Positions 1-6,969 of a stretch of DNA of 34,458 nt are shown here, piece after piece. A program made the translations under genes and the position numbers. The notes beneath the pieces were generated by a model. That model saw only the letters and a list, made by a program, of their open reading frames with translations. It was not told the DNA's origin and made no database searches. Positions within the stretch are counted from its first letter, which is position 1. Each line of letters begins with the position of its first letter. Source of the DNA: an uncultured Oscillospiraceae bacterium (lineage in GTDB: Bacteria > Bacillota > Clostridia > Oscillospirales > Oscillospiraceae); the NCBI GenBank assembly GCA_944387285.1, contig CALXEH010000024.1:1-34458 (forward strand), given 5' to 3'.

Positions 1-1667
1 ACCTCGCCCGAGGCGAATTGCTCGGTGGTTTTTTCCGTGGCCTCGCTGCCTGTGTATTTGTCGAAACCGATGCCGGTACTGGCGGTGCCTGTGAGCCAGT
101 AGCAGTTCGTTATCGTGGCGTCGTTACTCCCGCACACGCCGCCCACGTATGTTCCGGTGCCTGTCACTTTGCCGGCGTTGCAACAGTTCGTTATCGTGGC
201 GGTGTTACTGAAGGCGTAGCTATATCCGCACACGCCGCCCACGTAGGCGGCGAACGTTGAGCCGACGGTAGTGCTGCCGGTCACGGTGGCGCTGTTGCTG
301 CAGTTTTCTATCCTGCCGCCGTCGTTATATCCGCACACGCCGCCCACGTAGGCGTAAAAATTGTAGTCGCCGCTCGCGCTGCCGGAGATATAGCTGTCCG
401 CTATGCTCAGGTTCTGCACTTTGCCGCCGCTGCCGACATTGCCGAACAGACCGGCGTAGACATTTTCGCTGGATCTGCTGATTTTGACATACAGCCCGCT
501 GATGGTGCAGCCTTGGCCGTCGAAGGTGCCGGTATAGCTGCCGATGGGCGTCCACGCGGTGAGGTCGTCGGTGCTATTGTCGGCAACCGCGTCCGGCACG
601 CCCGTTTGGATGGTGATGTCCTTCGTCAGCACGGCATTTATGTCGCGATTCCTATCGTTCACCTGCTCCGCGAACCAGTAGAGCTGTCCGGCGTTGCCGA
701 TCTGGTAGACGCCGTCCACCAGCGCTGCGGGCTGGTAACCGCCGTCATAGCCGAAGCCGTTTTTATCGTAAATAGTGTCGCCAATTTCGCAGTCGAAGCC
801 GCCGCCGACGCCGCCCATGTTTTGGACGACCTTGCCGTGCGTGCTGTCGAGGGTGGGGTAAGCGTCCGAGCCCAGGGTCTGGTACCACGGGCCGTCCTTC
901 TGCATGCCGTTCAGCAGCCAGGTCACCTCGCCCGAGGCGAACTCATCCGCGGTTTTGGCCTCTACCGACTCCGAACTGCCCTCGTCCCTGCCGATGCCGC
1001 TGCCAGTATAGGCGGTATCGAGCCAATAGCAGTTTTGCACCTTGCCGGTATTCCGCCCGCACACGCCGCCCGAGTCCGCGCCCGTCACAGCGGCGGAGCT
1101 ATAGCAATTCTTAACCGTGCCGCCGTAGTTCTCACCGCACACGCCGCCCGCTCTGGTGCCGGTGCCAGGGGCGCTCACGCTGCCGATGAAGCTGCAATTC
1201 TCCACCGTGCCGCCGTAGTTCATCGCGCACACGCCGCCCGCGCGGGAATTGACATTGCCCGTTGCGACATAGCCGGACTCAACGCTCAGGTTCTTCACCG
1301 TGCCGCCGCTGCCCAGATACCCGAACAGGCCCGCGTATTCCGAGTATTTTTCGTCATAGTTCAGGCCGCTTATGCTGTGGCCCGCGCCGTCGAAGGTGCC
1401 GACATAACGGGTATAGTATTCCTCGCCGATGGGCGTCCACTTCACGCCGCTCAGGTCGATGTCCGACGTCAGCACCGCGCAGGCGCTCATTTTTTCGGTT
1501 CTGACGTAGTCCGAGAACCAGCACAGCTCGGCCGCGGTGCCGATCTGGTAGGGGTCATCCGCCGTGCCGCTGCCTTCCGGCTTATCCGACGCCGCAGACG
1601 CGCCGACGATCAGCAGCGCGCAGGCCAGCGCGGTCAGCAGCGCCAGCTTGAGCAGTTTCTTCTTCAT
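1..1667 (-). CDS. Secreted GLUG-repeat surface protein (partial, C-terminus outside window)
   Basis: The first 555 codons of an open frame that leaves the window. The start is the ATG at 1667, 7 nt behind a strong AGGAGG (1675-1680). Residues 1-26 are a signal peptide (MKKKLLKLALL..., Ala-Ser-Ala end). The mature part is made of GLUG motifs such as AGLFGYLGSGGTVKNLSV and GGVCGENYGGTVKNC, each block introduced by a YQIGTAAELCWFSDYV-like and a WTPIG...GTFDG segment. A whole module of about 308 residues occurs twice: the segment GEVTWLLNG / TADEFASGE near 925-960 recurs at the window edge. GLUG repeats belong to beta-solenoid-like surface proteins of gut Firmicutes, often adhesins or IgA-protease-like proteins; the ligand is unknown. 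No catalytic domain is visible in this part. GC is similar to the neighbours. The family call is firm; an adhesive role is inference. Confidence 0.85.
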   Translation of the reverse strand, partial: MKKKLLKLALLTALACALLIVGASAASDKPEGSGTADDPYQIGTAAELCWFSDYVRTEKMSACAVLTSDIDLSGVKWTPIGEEYYTRYVGTFDGAGHSISGLNYDEKYSEYAGLFGYLGSGGTVKNLSVESGYVATGNVNSRAGGVCAMNYGGTVENCSFIGSVSAPGTGTRAGGVCGENYGGTVKNCYSSAAVTGADSGGVCGRNTGKVQNCYWLDTAYTGSGIGRDEGSSESVEAKTADEFASGEVTWLLNGMQKDGPWYQTLGSDAYPTLDSTHGKVVQNMGGVGGGFDCEIGDTIYDKNGFGYDGGYQPAALVDGVYQIGNAGQLYWFAEQVNDRNRDINAVLTKDITIQTGVPDAVADNSTDDLTAWTPIGSYTGTFDGQGCTISGLYVKISRSSENVYAGLFGNVGSGGKVQNLSIADSYISGSASGDYNFYAYVGGVCGYNDGGRIENCSNSATVTGSTTVGSTFAAYVGGVCGYSYAFSNTATITNCCNAGKVTGTGTYVGGVCGSNDATITNCYWLTGTASTGIGFDKYTGSEATEKTTEQFASGE

Positions 1668-1714
1668 TTTTTCGCCTCCTATGGGTACAGGGCATGTGAT
1701 TTTTGCTAACGATG

Positions 1715-1744
1715 CAAAAAACGGGCGCGAGGAGACTCGCGCCC
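1715..1744 (-). terminator. Terminator-like hairpin in the leader of the GLUG gene
   Basis: Read on the minus strand: GGGCGCGAG, loop TCTC, CTCGCGCCC (1723-1744) followed by GTTTTTT. It sits between the TATAAT box and the start codon, essentially at the predicted +1. It may attenuate the gene, stabilise the transcript 5' end, or stop read-through from upstream. Confidence 0.6.
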
Positions 1745-1750
1745 TCATAC

Positions 1751-1779
1751 ATTATATTCTATTTGCCCGCCCGGCGCAA
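1751..1779 (-). promoter_or_regulatory. Promoter of the GLUG-protein gene, with dyad over the -35
   Basis: On the minus strand, -35 TTGCGC (1774-1779), 17-bp spacer, -10 TATAAT (1751-1756). A perfect 9-bp inverted repeat, CCGGCGCAA (1771-1779) and TTGCGCCGG (1789-1797), covers the -35 and could be an operator. The predicted start site lies near 1744. Confidence 0.6.
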
Positions 1780-1819
1780 GGCTAAATGTTGCGCCGGCGT
1801 CAACCGGCGTCGTGGGGCG

Positions 1820-1880
1820 TGTAGGGTTGGCGGCGTCCGAAACCGCCGCGTCCGGGCGGGGGTGGAACCCCGCCCCTACA
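1820..1880. repeat. 61-bp palindromic intergenic element
   Basis: Terminal inverted repeats TGTAGGG (1820-1826) and CCCTACA (1874-1880) enclose two hairpins: GCGGCG/CGCCGC (1830-1835, 1844-1849) and GGGCGGGG/CCCCGCCC (1854-1861, 1868-1875). The layout resembles REP/MITE-type dispersed palindromes. It is the only copy in this window, so dispersal in the genome is inference. Confidence 0.55.
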
Positions 1881-2033
1881 GGGGTTGGTTGCGTTACCGT
1901 GGCCGCGTGCGTGTCCGGGCGAAGGGTCGTCGAGGACGCCGACCCGGCCGCGCGCCGCCAGGCGCGTGGGGTTGCGTTGGTGCGCTGCCGTGGCTGCGTG
2001 CGGGCGGCATGTTGGGGCGGGGCGCTGCTGCAT
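1881..2033. other. GC-rich intergenic block without a convincing gene
   Basis: Very GC-rich sequence between the palindromic element and the tRNA operon terminator. It holds further inverted repeats (GGGTCG...CGACCC; CGCGCC...GGCGCG) and imperfect direct repeats beginning GGTTGCGTT. Open frames cross it on both strands but none has a ribosome binding site or recognisable protein sequence, so no gene is called. Confidence 0.5.
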
Positions 2034-2035
2034 AG

Positions 2036-2064
2036 CAAAAAGCGCCTGACTTTCGTCAGGCGCT
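2036..2064 (-). terminator. Terminator of the tRNA-Asp/tRNA-Thr operon
   Basis: On the minus strand AGCGCCTGAC, loop GAAA, GTCAGGCGCT, then TTTTTG, directly after the tRNA-Thr CCA end. Confidence 0.9.
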
Positions 2065-2067
2065 CTC

Positions 2068-2143
<76 letters not shown>

Positions 2144-2151
2144 ATAGCTCT

Positions 2152-2173
2152 CCCCACGGCTTTCACCGTGGGG
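2152..2173 (-). other. Inter-tRNA hairpin
   Basis: CCCCACGG, loop CTTTCA, CCGTGGGG between the two tRNA genes. There is no T-run, so it is not a terminator; it probably structures the precursor between tRNA-Asp and tRNA-Thr for processing. Confidence 0.5.
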
Positions 2174-2175
2174 AG

Positions 2176-2252
2176 TGGCGACCGAGAAGGGACTTGAACC
2201 CTCGGCCTCTAGCGTGACAGGCTAGCGTTCTAACCGACTGAACTACTCGGCC
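2176..2252 (-). tRNA. tRNA-Asp (anticodon GTC)
   Basis: 77 nt with acceptor stem GGCCGAG/CTCGGTC, anticodon stem CTAGC/GCTAG with loop CTGTCAC (anticodon GTC), T-loop GGGTTCAAGTCCC, discriminator G and encoded CCA. It is the first gene of a two-tRNA operon. Confidence 0.97.
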
Positions 2253-2267
2253 ACAAGCGGCTTTTGT

Positions 2268-2296
2268 AATATACCAAATCCCGCACGTTCTGTCAA
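2268..2296 (-). promoter_or_regulatory. tRNA operon promoter
   Basis: On the minus strand, TTGACA (2291-2296), exact 17-bp spacer, TATATT (2268-2273), starting close to the tRNA-Asp 5' end. Confidence 0.85.
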
Positions 2297-2322
2297 GTGC
2301 TTTTTTTCATTTTTTTCGTTCC

Positions 2323-2351
2323 TTGCGATATGACCGCGTCTGTGCTAAAAT
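2323..2351 (+). promoter_or_regulatory. Promoter of the NodB-like gene
   Basis: TTGCGA (2323-2328), 17-bp spacer, TAAAAT (2346-2351). It lies back to back with the tRNA promoter. The -35 contains the TTG that would otherwise extend the reading frame upstream, so translation must begin later. Confidence 0.7.
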
Positions 2352-2379
2352 GTGTATATCACCGCTGGAGGTTTTGACT

Positions 2380-3459
2380 ATGCGCAAGCTCCTTCCCCTG
2401 TTGCTCTGCTGCTGTCTACTGCTCGCCGCCGTGCCGGCTTCCGCCGTCTCCGACGTCTGCTTCATCGCTACTAACGACAGCCTCGAGCAGCTTACCTATC
2501 AGCCCTATTTCTCGGGCTCCACTCTCTATGTGCCTTACACCGTCTTCGCCAACTTCAAGATCTACAACACCTATCACCAGAGCAGCTCCACCGCCTCGCT
2601 CTACAGTTCCTCAAAGCAGCTCTACTTCGACATGAACACCGGCGAAACCTATGACGGCCAGGGCAACTACTACAACGTCACGCCTATCTGGCGCAGCGGC
2701 GTCGTCTATGTCCCCGTCGATTTCGTCTGCCAGCAGTACGGCCTCTCCTGGTCTTACATCGAGGGCAGCGAGTACGGCGACGTGTGCAGGATCGTCGATT
2801 CCGACGTCCACCTCACCGATTCGCAGTTCGTCACCGCCGCAAAGCAGCTCATGTCCAGCCGCTACAACGCCTACGTCGGCAACACCCAGGGCGGCAGCCA
2901 GACTGACCCAGGCATCGACCACGCCTCCGACTGCGTGGTCTATCTCAGCTTCATCGGCCTGCCCTCCGGCAAGCTGCTCGACACCCTCAAGGATTACGGC
3001 GTCACCGCCGGCTTCTTCTTCACCGCGGACGAGCTCCGCAGCGACCCCGACACCATCCGCCGCATCGTCGGCGAGGGCCACAGCATCGGCGCACTCTGCT
3101 GCGACGAGCCCTTGAGCGAATACCTCGAGTTCCGCAGCCTGCTGTTTGAGATAGCTCACACGGCCAGCGTGCTCATCGCCTCCGGCGATGAGGCCTGCGA
3201 CGAGCTCTGCCGCCAGGCAGCCATCGAAAACAACCTGGTCTTCTGGGACTACGACAACGACTGCATCCGTTCCGGCACCGGGCTCAGCTACGTCTCGCTC
3301 ATCACCGCCTACCTGGAATACCGGCCCGACCGGCTCGATTCCCGCATCCTCTGCACCGATATGACCGACGCCACCCTGCCGCCCGTGCTCAGCTACATAG
3401 CCGACAACAACATAAGCACCCGGGCCCCGAACGAGGTCGACGCCCCGGTCTACGAATAA
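2380..3459 (+). CDS. Exported polysaccharide-deacetylase-like protein with degenerate active site
   Basis: 359 aa. ATG at 2380 follows GGAGG with 8-nt spacing, and the signal peptide (MRKLLPLLLCCCLLL...ASA) begins there. Residues about 25-165 look like a copper-amine-oxidase-N-type stalk domain: two LYVPYTVF / VVYVPVDF strands typical of Clostridia wall proteins. The C-terminal half aligns by eye with NodB deacetylases: the strand VVYLSFIGLP stands where these enzymes have TFDDGP, then LLDTLKDYGVTAGFFFT and IVGEGHSIGALC, where a HxxxH-type metal site is expected. The catalytic Asp pair and second metal His are missing, so deacetylase activity is unlikely; a wall-glycan-binding or structural role is inference. 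It is a single gene between its own promoter and terminator. Confidence 0.7.
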   Translation: MRKLLPLLLCCCLLLAAVPASAVSDVCFIATNDSLEQLTYQPYFSGSTLYVPYTVFANFKIYNTYHQSSSTASLYSSSKQLYFDMNTGETYDGQGNYYNVTPIWRSGVVYVPVDFVCQQYGLSWSYIEGSEYGDVCRIVDSDVHLTDSQFVTAAKQLMSSRYNAYVGNTQGGSQTDPGIDHASDCVVYLSFIGLPSGKLLDTLKDYGVTAGFFFTADELRSDPDTIRRIVGEGHSIGALCCDEPLSEYLEFRSLLFEIAHTASVLIASGDEACDELCRQAAIENNLVFWDYDNDCIRSGTGLSYVSLITAYLEYRPDRLDSRILCTDMTDATLPPVLSYIADNNISTRAPNEVDAPVYE

Positions 3460-3473
3460 GCAGCAGCGTCAAA

Positions 3474-3505
3474 GGACGCCGCCAGGCATGGCGGCGTCCT
3501 TTTTT
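3474..3505 (+). terminator. Terminator of the NodB-like gene (probably shared with birA)
   Basis: GGACGCCGCC, loop AGGCAT, GGCGGCGTCC, then six T. The convergent birA ends 8 nt further on, and an A-containing left flank may let the hairpin act in both directions. Confidence 0.9.
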
Positions 3506-3512
3506 ACGCCCT

Positions 3513-4244
3513 TCAGCCCGCGCTCTCCAGCGCAGTCACGCGGCCGGAGGCGTCGCGCAGCAGCAGGCGGAAATCCTCGTCCACACCCAGGGGCTGGCCC
3601 TCCGGCCGCGGCGTCAGCAGCAGCCGGCGCGAATACTCCGCGCGGAAATCCGACGCCGGCATCGCCCGGTACAGCCCGATGAGCCTCTCCAGCGTGCCGA
3701 CCGCCAGCTCCGCCGCCGCCATGTCCGGCGCCTCGCCCTCGTACACCTGACCCGCCAGGCCGTCCAGGCCCTCCGGCCAGCCGCCGCGCGGGCACGCAAT
3801 ATTTATGCCTATGCCCGCCACGACCCAGGCCAGGCCGCCACGGCCGTCCTGCCGCGCCTCCGTAAGCATGCCGCAGACCTTGCGGCCGCGGACGTACACG
3901 TCGTTGACCCACTTTATCCTCGCCCGCTCGCCGCTGACCGCCTCGATAGTCTCGGCCGCCGCCACGGCGCAGGCCGGCGTTATCAGCTGCGCCGCCGTCT
4001 CAGGCGCAAAGCCCGGCCGGAGCAGCAGAGAAAAGTACACCCCGCTGCCCGCCGGGGAATAAAAACTGTGCCCCGCACGGCCACGTCCCGCCGTCTGCGC
4101 CGACGCTATCACCGCCGTGTACTCCGGCGCGCCCTCCTGCGCCAGCTGCGCCAGCCGCGTATTCGTCGAGTCCACGCAATCGTACACAAGCGCCCTGAAC
4201 CCGCTGCCGCCCGACGTCAGCCGCCTTATATCCTCTTCCAGCAC
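3513..4244 (-). CDS. birA: Biotin--[acetyl-CoA-carboxylase] ligase, monofunctional
   Basis: 243 aa from the GTG at 4244. The frame stays open further upstream, but only through the tRNA-Thr gene and its terminator, so the start must lie below 4272. The enzyme activates biotin with ATP and attaches it to a lysine of biotin carboxyl carrier proteins. Visible family motifs: DSTNTRLAQLA, the biotinyl-AMP loop GRGRAGHSFYSP, KWVNDV (usual KWPNDV), KVCGMLTEA and VVAGIGINI. The N-terminal winged-helix DNA-binding domain of BirA repressors is absent, so it is not expected to regulate biotin genes. The C-terminal SH3-like domain is present. The start is uncertain by several residues because no clear Shine-Dalgarno precedes the GTG. 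Confidence 0.9.
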   Translation of the reverse strand: MLEEDIRRLTSGGSGFRALVYDCVDSTNTRLAQLAQEGAPEYTAVIASAQTAGRGRAGHSFYSPAGSGVYFSLLLRPGFAPETAAQLITPACAVAAAETIEAVSGERARIKWVNDVYVRGRKVCGMLTEARQDGRGGLAWVVAGIGINIACPRGGWPEGLDGLAGQVYEGEAPDMAAAELAVGTLERLIGLYRAMPASDFRAEYSRRLLLTPRPEGQPLGVDEDFRLLLRDASGRVTALESAG

Positions 4245-4271
4245 GTCCTCACACCCCGCATGGCAGTATAA

Positions 4272-4300
4272 TAAAAACTCCGCCAGTTTCCTGACGGAGT
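4272..4300 (-). terminator. Terminator of tRNA-Thr(CGT)
   Basis: On the minus strand ACTCCGTCAG, loop GAAA, CTGGCGGAGT, then TTTTATT, directly after the CCA end. It separates the tRNA from birA, which therefore needs read-through or its own start. Confidence 0.9.
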
Positions 4301-4376
4301 TGGAGCTGGCAATGTGACTCGAACACACGACCTGCTGATTACGAATCAGCTGCTCTACCGACTGAGCTATGCCAGC
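4301..4376 (-). tRNA. tRNA-Thr (anticodon CGT)
   Basis: 76 nt with acceptor GCTGGCA/TGCCAGC, anticodon stem CTGAT/ATCAG with loop TTCGTAA (anticodon CGT, A37), T-loop TTCGAGT, discriminator U and encoded CCA. It reads ACG. It is a second threonine isoacceptor in the window, in its own transcription unit. Confidence 0.97.
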
Positions 4377-4394
4377 ACGCTTGCGCGCTTTTGG

Positions 4395-4423
4395 ATTCTA
4401 GCACATACCCGCCCCAAAGTCAA
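4395..4423 (-). promoter_or_regulatory. Promoter of tRNA-Thr(CGT)
   Basis: On the minus strand, TTGACT (4418-4423), 17-bp spacer, TAGAAT (4395-4400). Confidence 0.85.
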
Positions 4424-4781
4424 TACGCTTTGTGTGGGAATTTTGATTACTATCTGTATTCATGAATCAAAAGTTGTGCCCGCTTTGCAACGAGTTTCGC
4501 CTGATTTCGCTGTCAAGTGACAAATTTCACAGAGTTTTCGCCCGCATTTTTGTCCAAACGGCCGCTTGACTCCATACCTTTTCAGCAGCTTGTATCCCCG
4601 GGTTTTGGTTTACATAAACCGGTCTGTGAAAAGTTTTGCGCTGAGTAATACACATTTCCCACAGTGTTTTCAACAGTGATTTTCCCTTGTGTCGCCTGCG
4701 TTTCGGCGAAAATTACCGCTTATTGTTAAATCCGCAATCGAATTACGGGCGGTTTTATTTGAAACTAAATTCTTTACATAA
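4424..4781. other. AT-richer intergenic region without a gene
   Basis: About 360 bp of clearly lower GC than the surroundings. It contains a perfect palindrome, GGTTTA-CA-TAAACC (4607-4620), and a 12-bp near-tandem repeat (ACAGTG followed by TTTTC / ATTTTC, about 4661-4684). A weak plus-strand promoter-like TTGACT lies at 4566-4571 without a good -10. No convincing open frame with a ribosome binding site was found. Confidence 0.5.
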
Positions 4782-4824
4782 CAATAAAACCGCCGTGCCC
4801 TGGAGCCAGGGGCGGCGGTTTTTG
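4782..4824 (-). terminator. Terminator of the uvrB-radC operon
   Basis: On the minus strand AAACCGCCG, inner stem CCCTGG/CCAGGG, CGGCGGTTTT, then ATTG. The plus-strand copy also ends in TTTTTG, so it may stop transcription both ways. Confidence 0.85.
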
Positions 4825-4839
4825 AAGGATTCGATGCAC

Positions 4840-5517
4840 TTATACGCACAGGAAGCCGCTGTCGTACATCGAGACGTATTCCCGGCCTGCGACGACTATG
4901 TGGTCTACCAGCTTCACGCTGATGGCTGAGAGCAGGTCCTTGATCTTGGCGGTCGTGATCTCGTCCTCGCGCGAGGGCGCGGCCGAGGCGCTCATGTGGT
5001 TGTGCGCGATTATGACGCTGACCGACTGCTGCGAAATGACGTATTCCAGCAGCTGGCGCACGTCGACTGGGGACACGCCCGGCGTGCCGCTGCTTATCTT
5101 GCGGCAGCCAATGACCTTGCCGACGTTGTCCAGGCAGACGACAAGGCATTTCTCGCTCTTTTCAAACATGAACATTGGGACTATGTAGCGGCCTGCGGCG
5201 ATGGAGTTGTTGATGACTATGCCCTCACAGCGGCGGGTCAGGTAGCGGCGGCAGACTTCGGGTATCAGGCGCATGAACGCAGCCGTCTCACGCCCCACGC
5301 CCTTGACCTTCATCAGGTCGCCCAGCGAGGCCTCGAAGACGTTGTCCAGGCTGCCGAACTCCTCCAGCAGCCGGTGGGCCAGCTCGTTCGTGTCGCCGCG
5401 GGGCAGGACGTAGAAAAGCAGCAGCTCCAGCACGTTGACGTCGTTGAAGCCGTCCAGGCCGTGTTCTTCAAAGCGGCTGCGCAGGCGCTTTCTGTGTCCA
5501 TCGTGCACGCCGGACAT
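4840..5517 (-). CDS. radC: RadC-family JAB/MPN-domain protein
   Basis: 225 aa, full family length. Residues 25-95 contain the helix-hairpin-helix part (VKGVGRETAA); residues 100-225 form the JAB domain. The JAMM zinc site is present as H172-x-H174 ... S182-x2-D185 within HNHMSASAAPSREDE; the Pro usual after the second His is Met here. RadC proteins have the fold of JAMM metalloproteases, but their substrate is not known and the old DNA-repair assignment is doubtful. Last gene of the operon: the ATG lies 4 nt after the tsaD stop, and its AAGGAG overlaps the end of tsaD, suggesting coupled translation. Confidence 0.92.
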   Translation of the reverse strand: MSGVHDGHRKRLRSRFEEHGLDGFNDVNVLELLLFYVLPRGDTNELAHRLLEEFGSLDNVFEASLGDLMKVKGVGRETAAFMRLIPEVCRRYLTRRCEGIVINNSIAAGRYIVPMFMFEKSEKCLVVCLDNVGKVIGCRKISSGTPGVSPVDVRQLLEYVISQQSVSVIIAHNHMSASAAPSREDEITTAKIKDLLSAISVKLVDHIVVAGREYVSMYDSGFLCV

Positions 5518-5521
5518 GTGT

Positions 5522-6523
5522 TTACAGCTCCTTCGTGGCGTAGGCGTTCAGGCTGCTGTCCGCAGTGATGCCCGCCTTATATTCGTAGTACGCCTGGGCG
5601 CCTATCATCGCCGCATTGTCGCCGCAGAGCTTCAGGGGCGGGATATACAGCTTTGCGCCCTCGCGCTCTGCCGCCGCGGCAAAGTCGCGGCGTATCCTCG
5701 AGTTGGCCGCGACGCCGCCGGCCACGACGATGGTCTTATACCCCAGCTCGCGCGCGGCCTGCATCGTCCTCGGCACCAGGCTGTCGCTCACCGCCTTGCA
5801 GAAGCTCGCCGCAAGGCCCGCGCGGTCGAGCTCCTCCCCGCGCTGCTGTGCGCCGTGCACCAGGTTTATTACCGCCGTCTTCAGGCCAGAAAAGCTCATG
5901 TCATACGGGCTGCCCTCGATATGCGACTGCGGCATCGGGTACCTTGTGTCGTCGCCCTGCTGCGAGAGCTCGTCGAGCGGCCGGCCGCCCGGATAGGGCA
6001 GGCCCAGCACGCGCGCGGTCTTGTCGAAGCACTCGCCCGCCGCGTCGTCCCGCGTCGAGCCCAGTATCCTGATGTCCGTATAGTCCCGCACGTCCGCGAT
6101 GAGCGTGTTGCCGCCCGAGATGGCCAGGCACAAAAACGGCGGCTCAAGCTCCGGGAAGGCCAGGTAATTGGCCGCGATATGGCCCCTTATGTGGTGTACG
6201 GGTATGAGCGGCACGTCCAGGGCCAGCGCCGCCGCCTTGGCGAAGTTCACGCCCACCAGCAGCGCGCCGATGAGACCCGGCGCGTAGGTCACCGCCACGG
6301 CGTCTATGTCCTTCTTACCCAGCCCTGCGGCCTGCAGCGCGCGCTCGGCCAGGTAGGATATGACCTCGACGTGGCTGCGCGAGGCGATCTCCGGCACCAC
6401 GCCGCCGTAGACGGCGTGCAGGTCGGCCTGCGAGAACACCTGGTCCGTCAGCAGTTCCCTGCCGTCCCGGACGAGGGCCACGGCCGTCTCGTCGCAGGAG
6501 GATTCAACAGCGAGTATCAGCAT
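5522..6523 (-). CDS. tsaD: tRNA t6A37 threonylcarbamoyltransferase TsaD
   Basis: 333 aa. The start chosen is the ATG at 6523, with AGGAAGG 7 nt upstream and the conserved N-terminus LAVESSCDETAVALV; the longer open frame upstream is unlike TsaD and overlaps rimI. TsaD transfers the threonylcarbamoyl group from TC-AMP to A37 of ANN-decoding tRNAs. Visible: metal ligands H111 and H115 in HHIRGH, the ASKHA nucleotide-binding loops AVTYAPGLIGALLVG and ISGGNT, and the C-terminal VAGGVAANSRIR. It overlaps rimI by 7 nt. The partner genes tsaB and tsaE, usually neighbours in Firmicutes, are not in this window. Confidence 0.97.
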   Translation of the reverse strand: MLILAVESSCDETAVALVRDGRELLTDQVFSQADLHAVYGGVVPEIASRSHVEVISYLAERALQAAGLGKKDIDAVAVTYAPGLIGALLVGVNFAKAAALALDVPLIPVHHIRGHIAANYLAFPELEPPFLCLAISGGNTLIADVRDYTDIRILGSTRDDAAGECFDKTARVLGLPYPGGRPLDELSQQGDDTRYPMPQSHIEGSPYDMSFSGLKTAVINLVHGAQQRGEELDRAGLAASFCKAVSDSLVPRTMQAARELGYKTIVVAGGVAANSRIRRDFAAAAEREGAKLYIPPLKLCGDNAAMIGAQAYYEYKAGITADSSLNAYATKEL

Positions 6524-6969
6524 TGCGTTTCCTTCCTTATGTTGAGATTCATTATGAGCGCGTCCTCCGACGGCTGCTCGTAGTAGCCCGGCCTGACGCC
6601 CGCTTTCACAAAGCCCCGGCCCTCGTAGAGCCTGATGGCCGGCTCGTTCGAGACGCGCACCTCCAGGCTGAGGAAGGCCAGGCCCAGCGCCTGCGCCCGC
6701 CGCACCATCTCCTCGATGAGCGCCGCGGCCACGCCGCGCCGGCGGTATTCCGGCGCCGTGCACACGTTCGAGATATAGCCCTCGTCCAGTACATATTGCA
6801 GGCCCATATAGCCCGCCAGGGTCCCGTCTTCCTCGGCAGCCAGCATCAGCTTGCCCGGGCCGCCCAGCTGCGAGGCGATTATCTGCTCCGTCCAGGGCAG
6901 GGAAAAGTTTTCCCGCTCGAGCCGGGCGATACCCGGCACGTCGCCGGGCACGGCCTCACGGATCTTCAT
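6517..6969 (-). CDS. rimI: RimI-type ribosomal-protein / N-alpha-acetyltransferase (GNAT)
   Basis: 150 aa single GNAT domain. The acetyl-CoA pyrophosphate loop is seen as EYRRRGVAAALIEEM, followed by LEVRVSNEPAIRLYEGRGF, the RimI signature; the C-terminus YYEQPSEDALIM is also typical. RimI acetylates the N-terminus of ribosomal protein bS18 and related targets; targets here are unproven. The start at 6969 is supported by GGGGGAG 7 nt upstream. It overlaps the upstream zincin gene by 14 nt and tsaD by 7 nt, the common rimI-tsaD arrangement. Confidence 0.93.
   Translation of the reverse strand: MKIREAVPGDVPGIARLERENFSLPWTEQIIASQLGGPGKLMLAAEEDGTLAGYMGLQYVLDEGYISNVCTAPEYRRRGVAAALIEEMVRRAQALGLAFLSLEVRVSNEPAIRLYEGRGFVKAGVRPGYYEQPSEDALIMNLNIRKETQC

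Noticed and set aside
513..1709. 398-codon plus-strand open frame opposite the GLUG gene
   Set aside because: No ribosome binding site and low-complexity Ala/His/Arg composition; the minus strand has a signal peptide, Shine-Dalgarno and GLUG repeats.
2323..2379. 19-codon upstream extension of the NodB-like gene from TTG
   Set aside because: The TTG is part of a -35 box with a good -10 17 bp later, and the signal peptide and GGAGG point to the ATG at 2380.
4640..4690. DnaA-box-like or origin-like sequences (TTTCCCACA, TGTGAAAA)
   Set aside because: Only loose single matches, no cluster of TTATNCACA boxes and no dnaA/dnaN gene.
6524..6763. 80-codon N-terminal extension of tsaD
   Set aside because: Gly/Ala/Arg shadow of rimI; the conserved TsaD start and ribosome site are at 6523.
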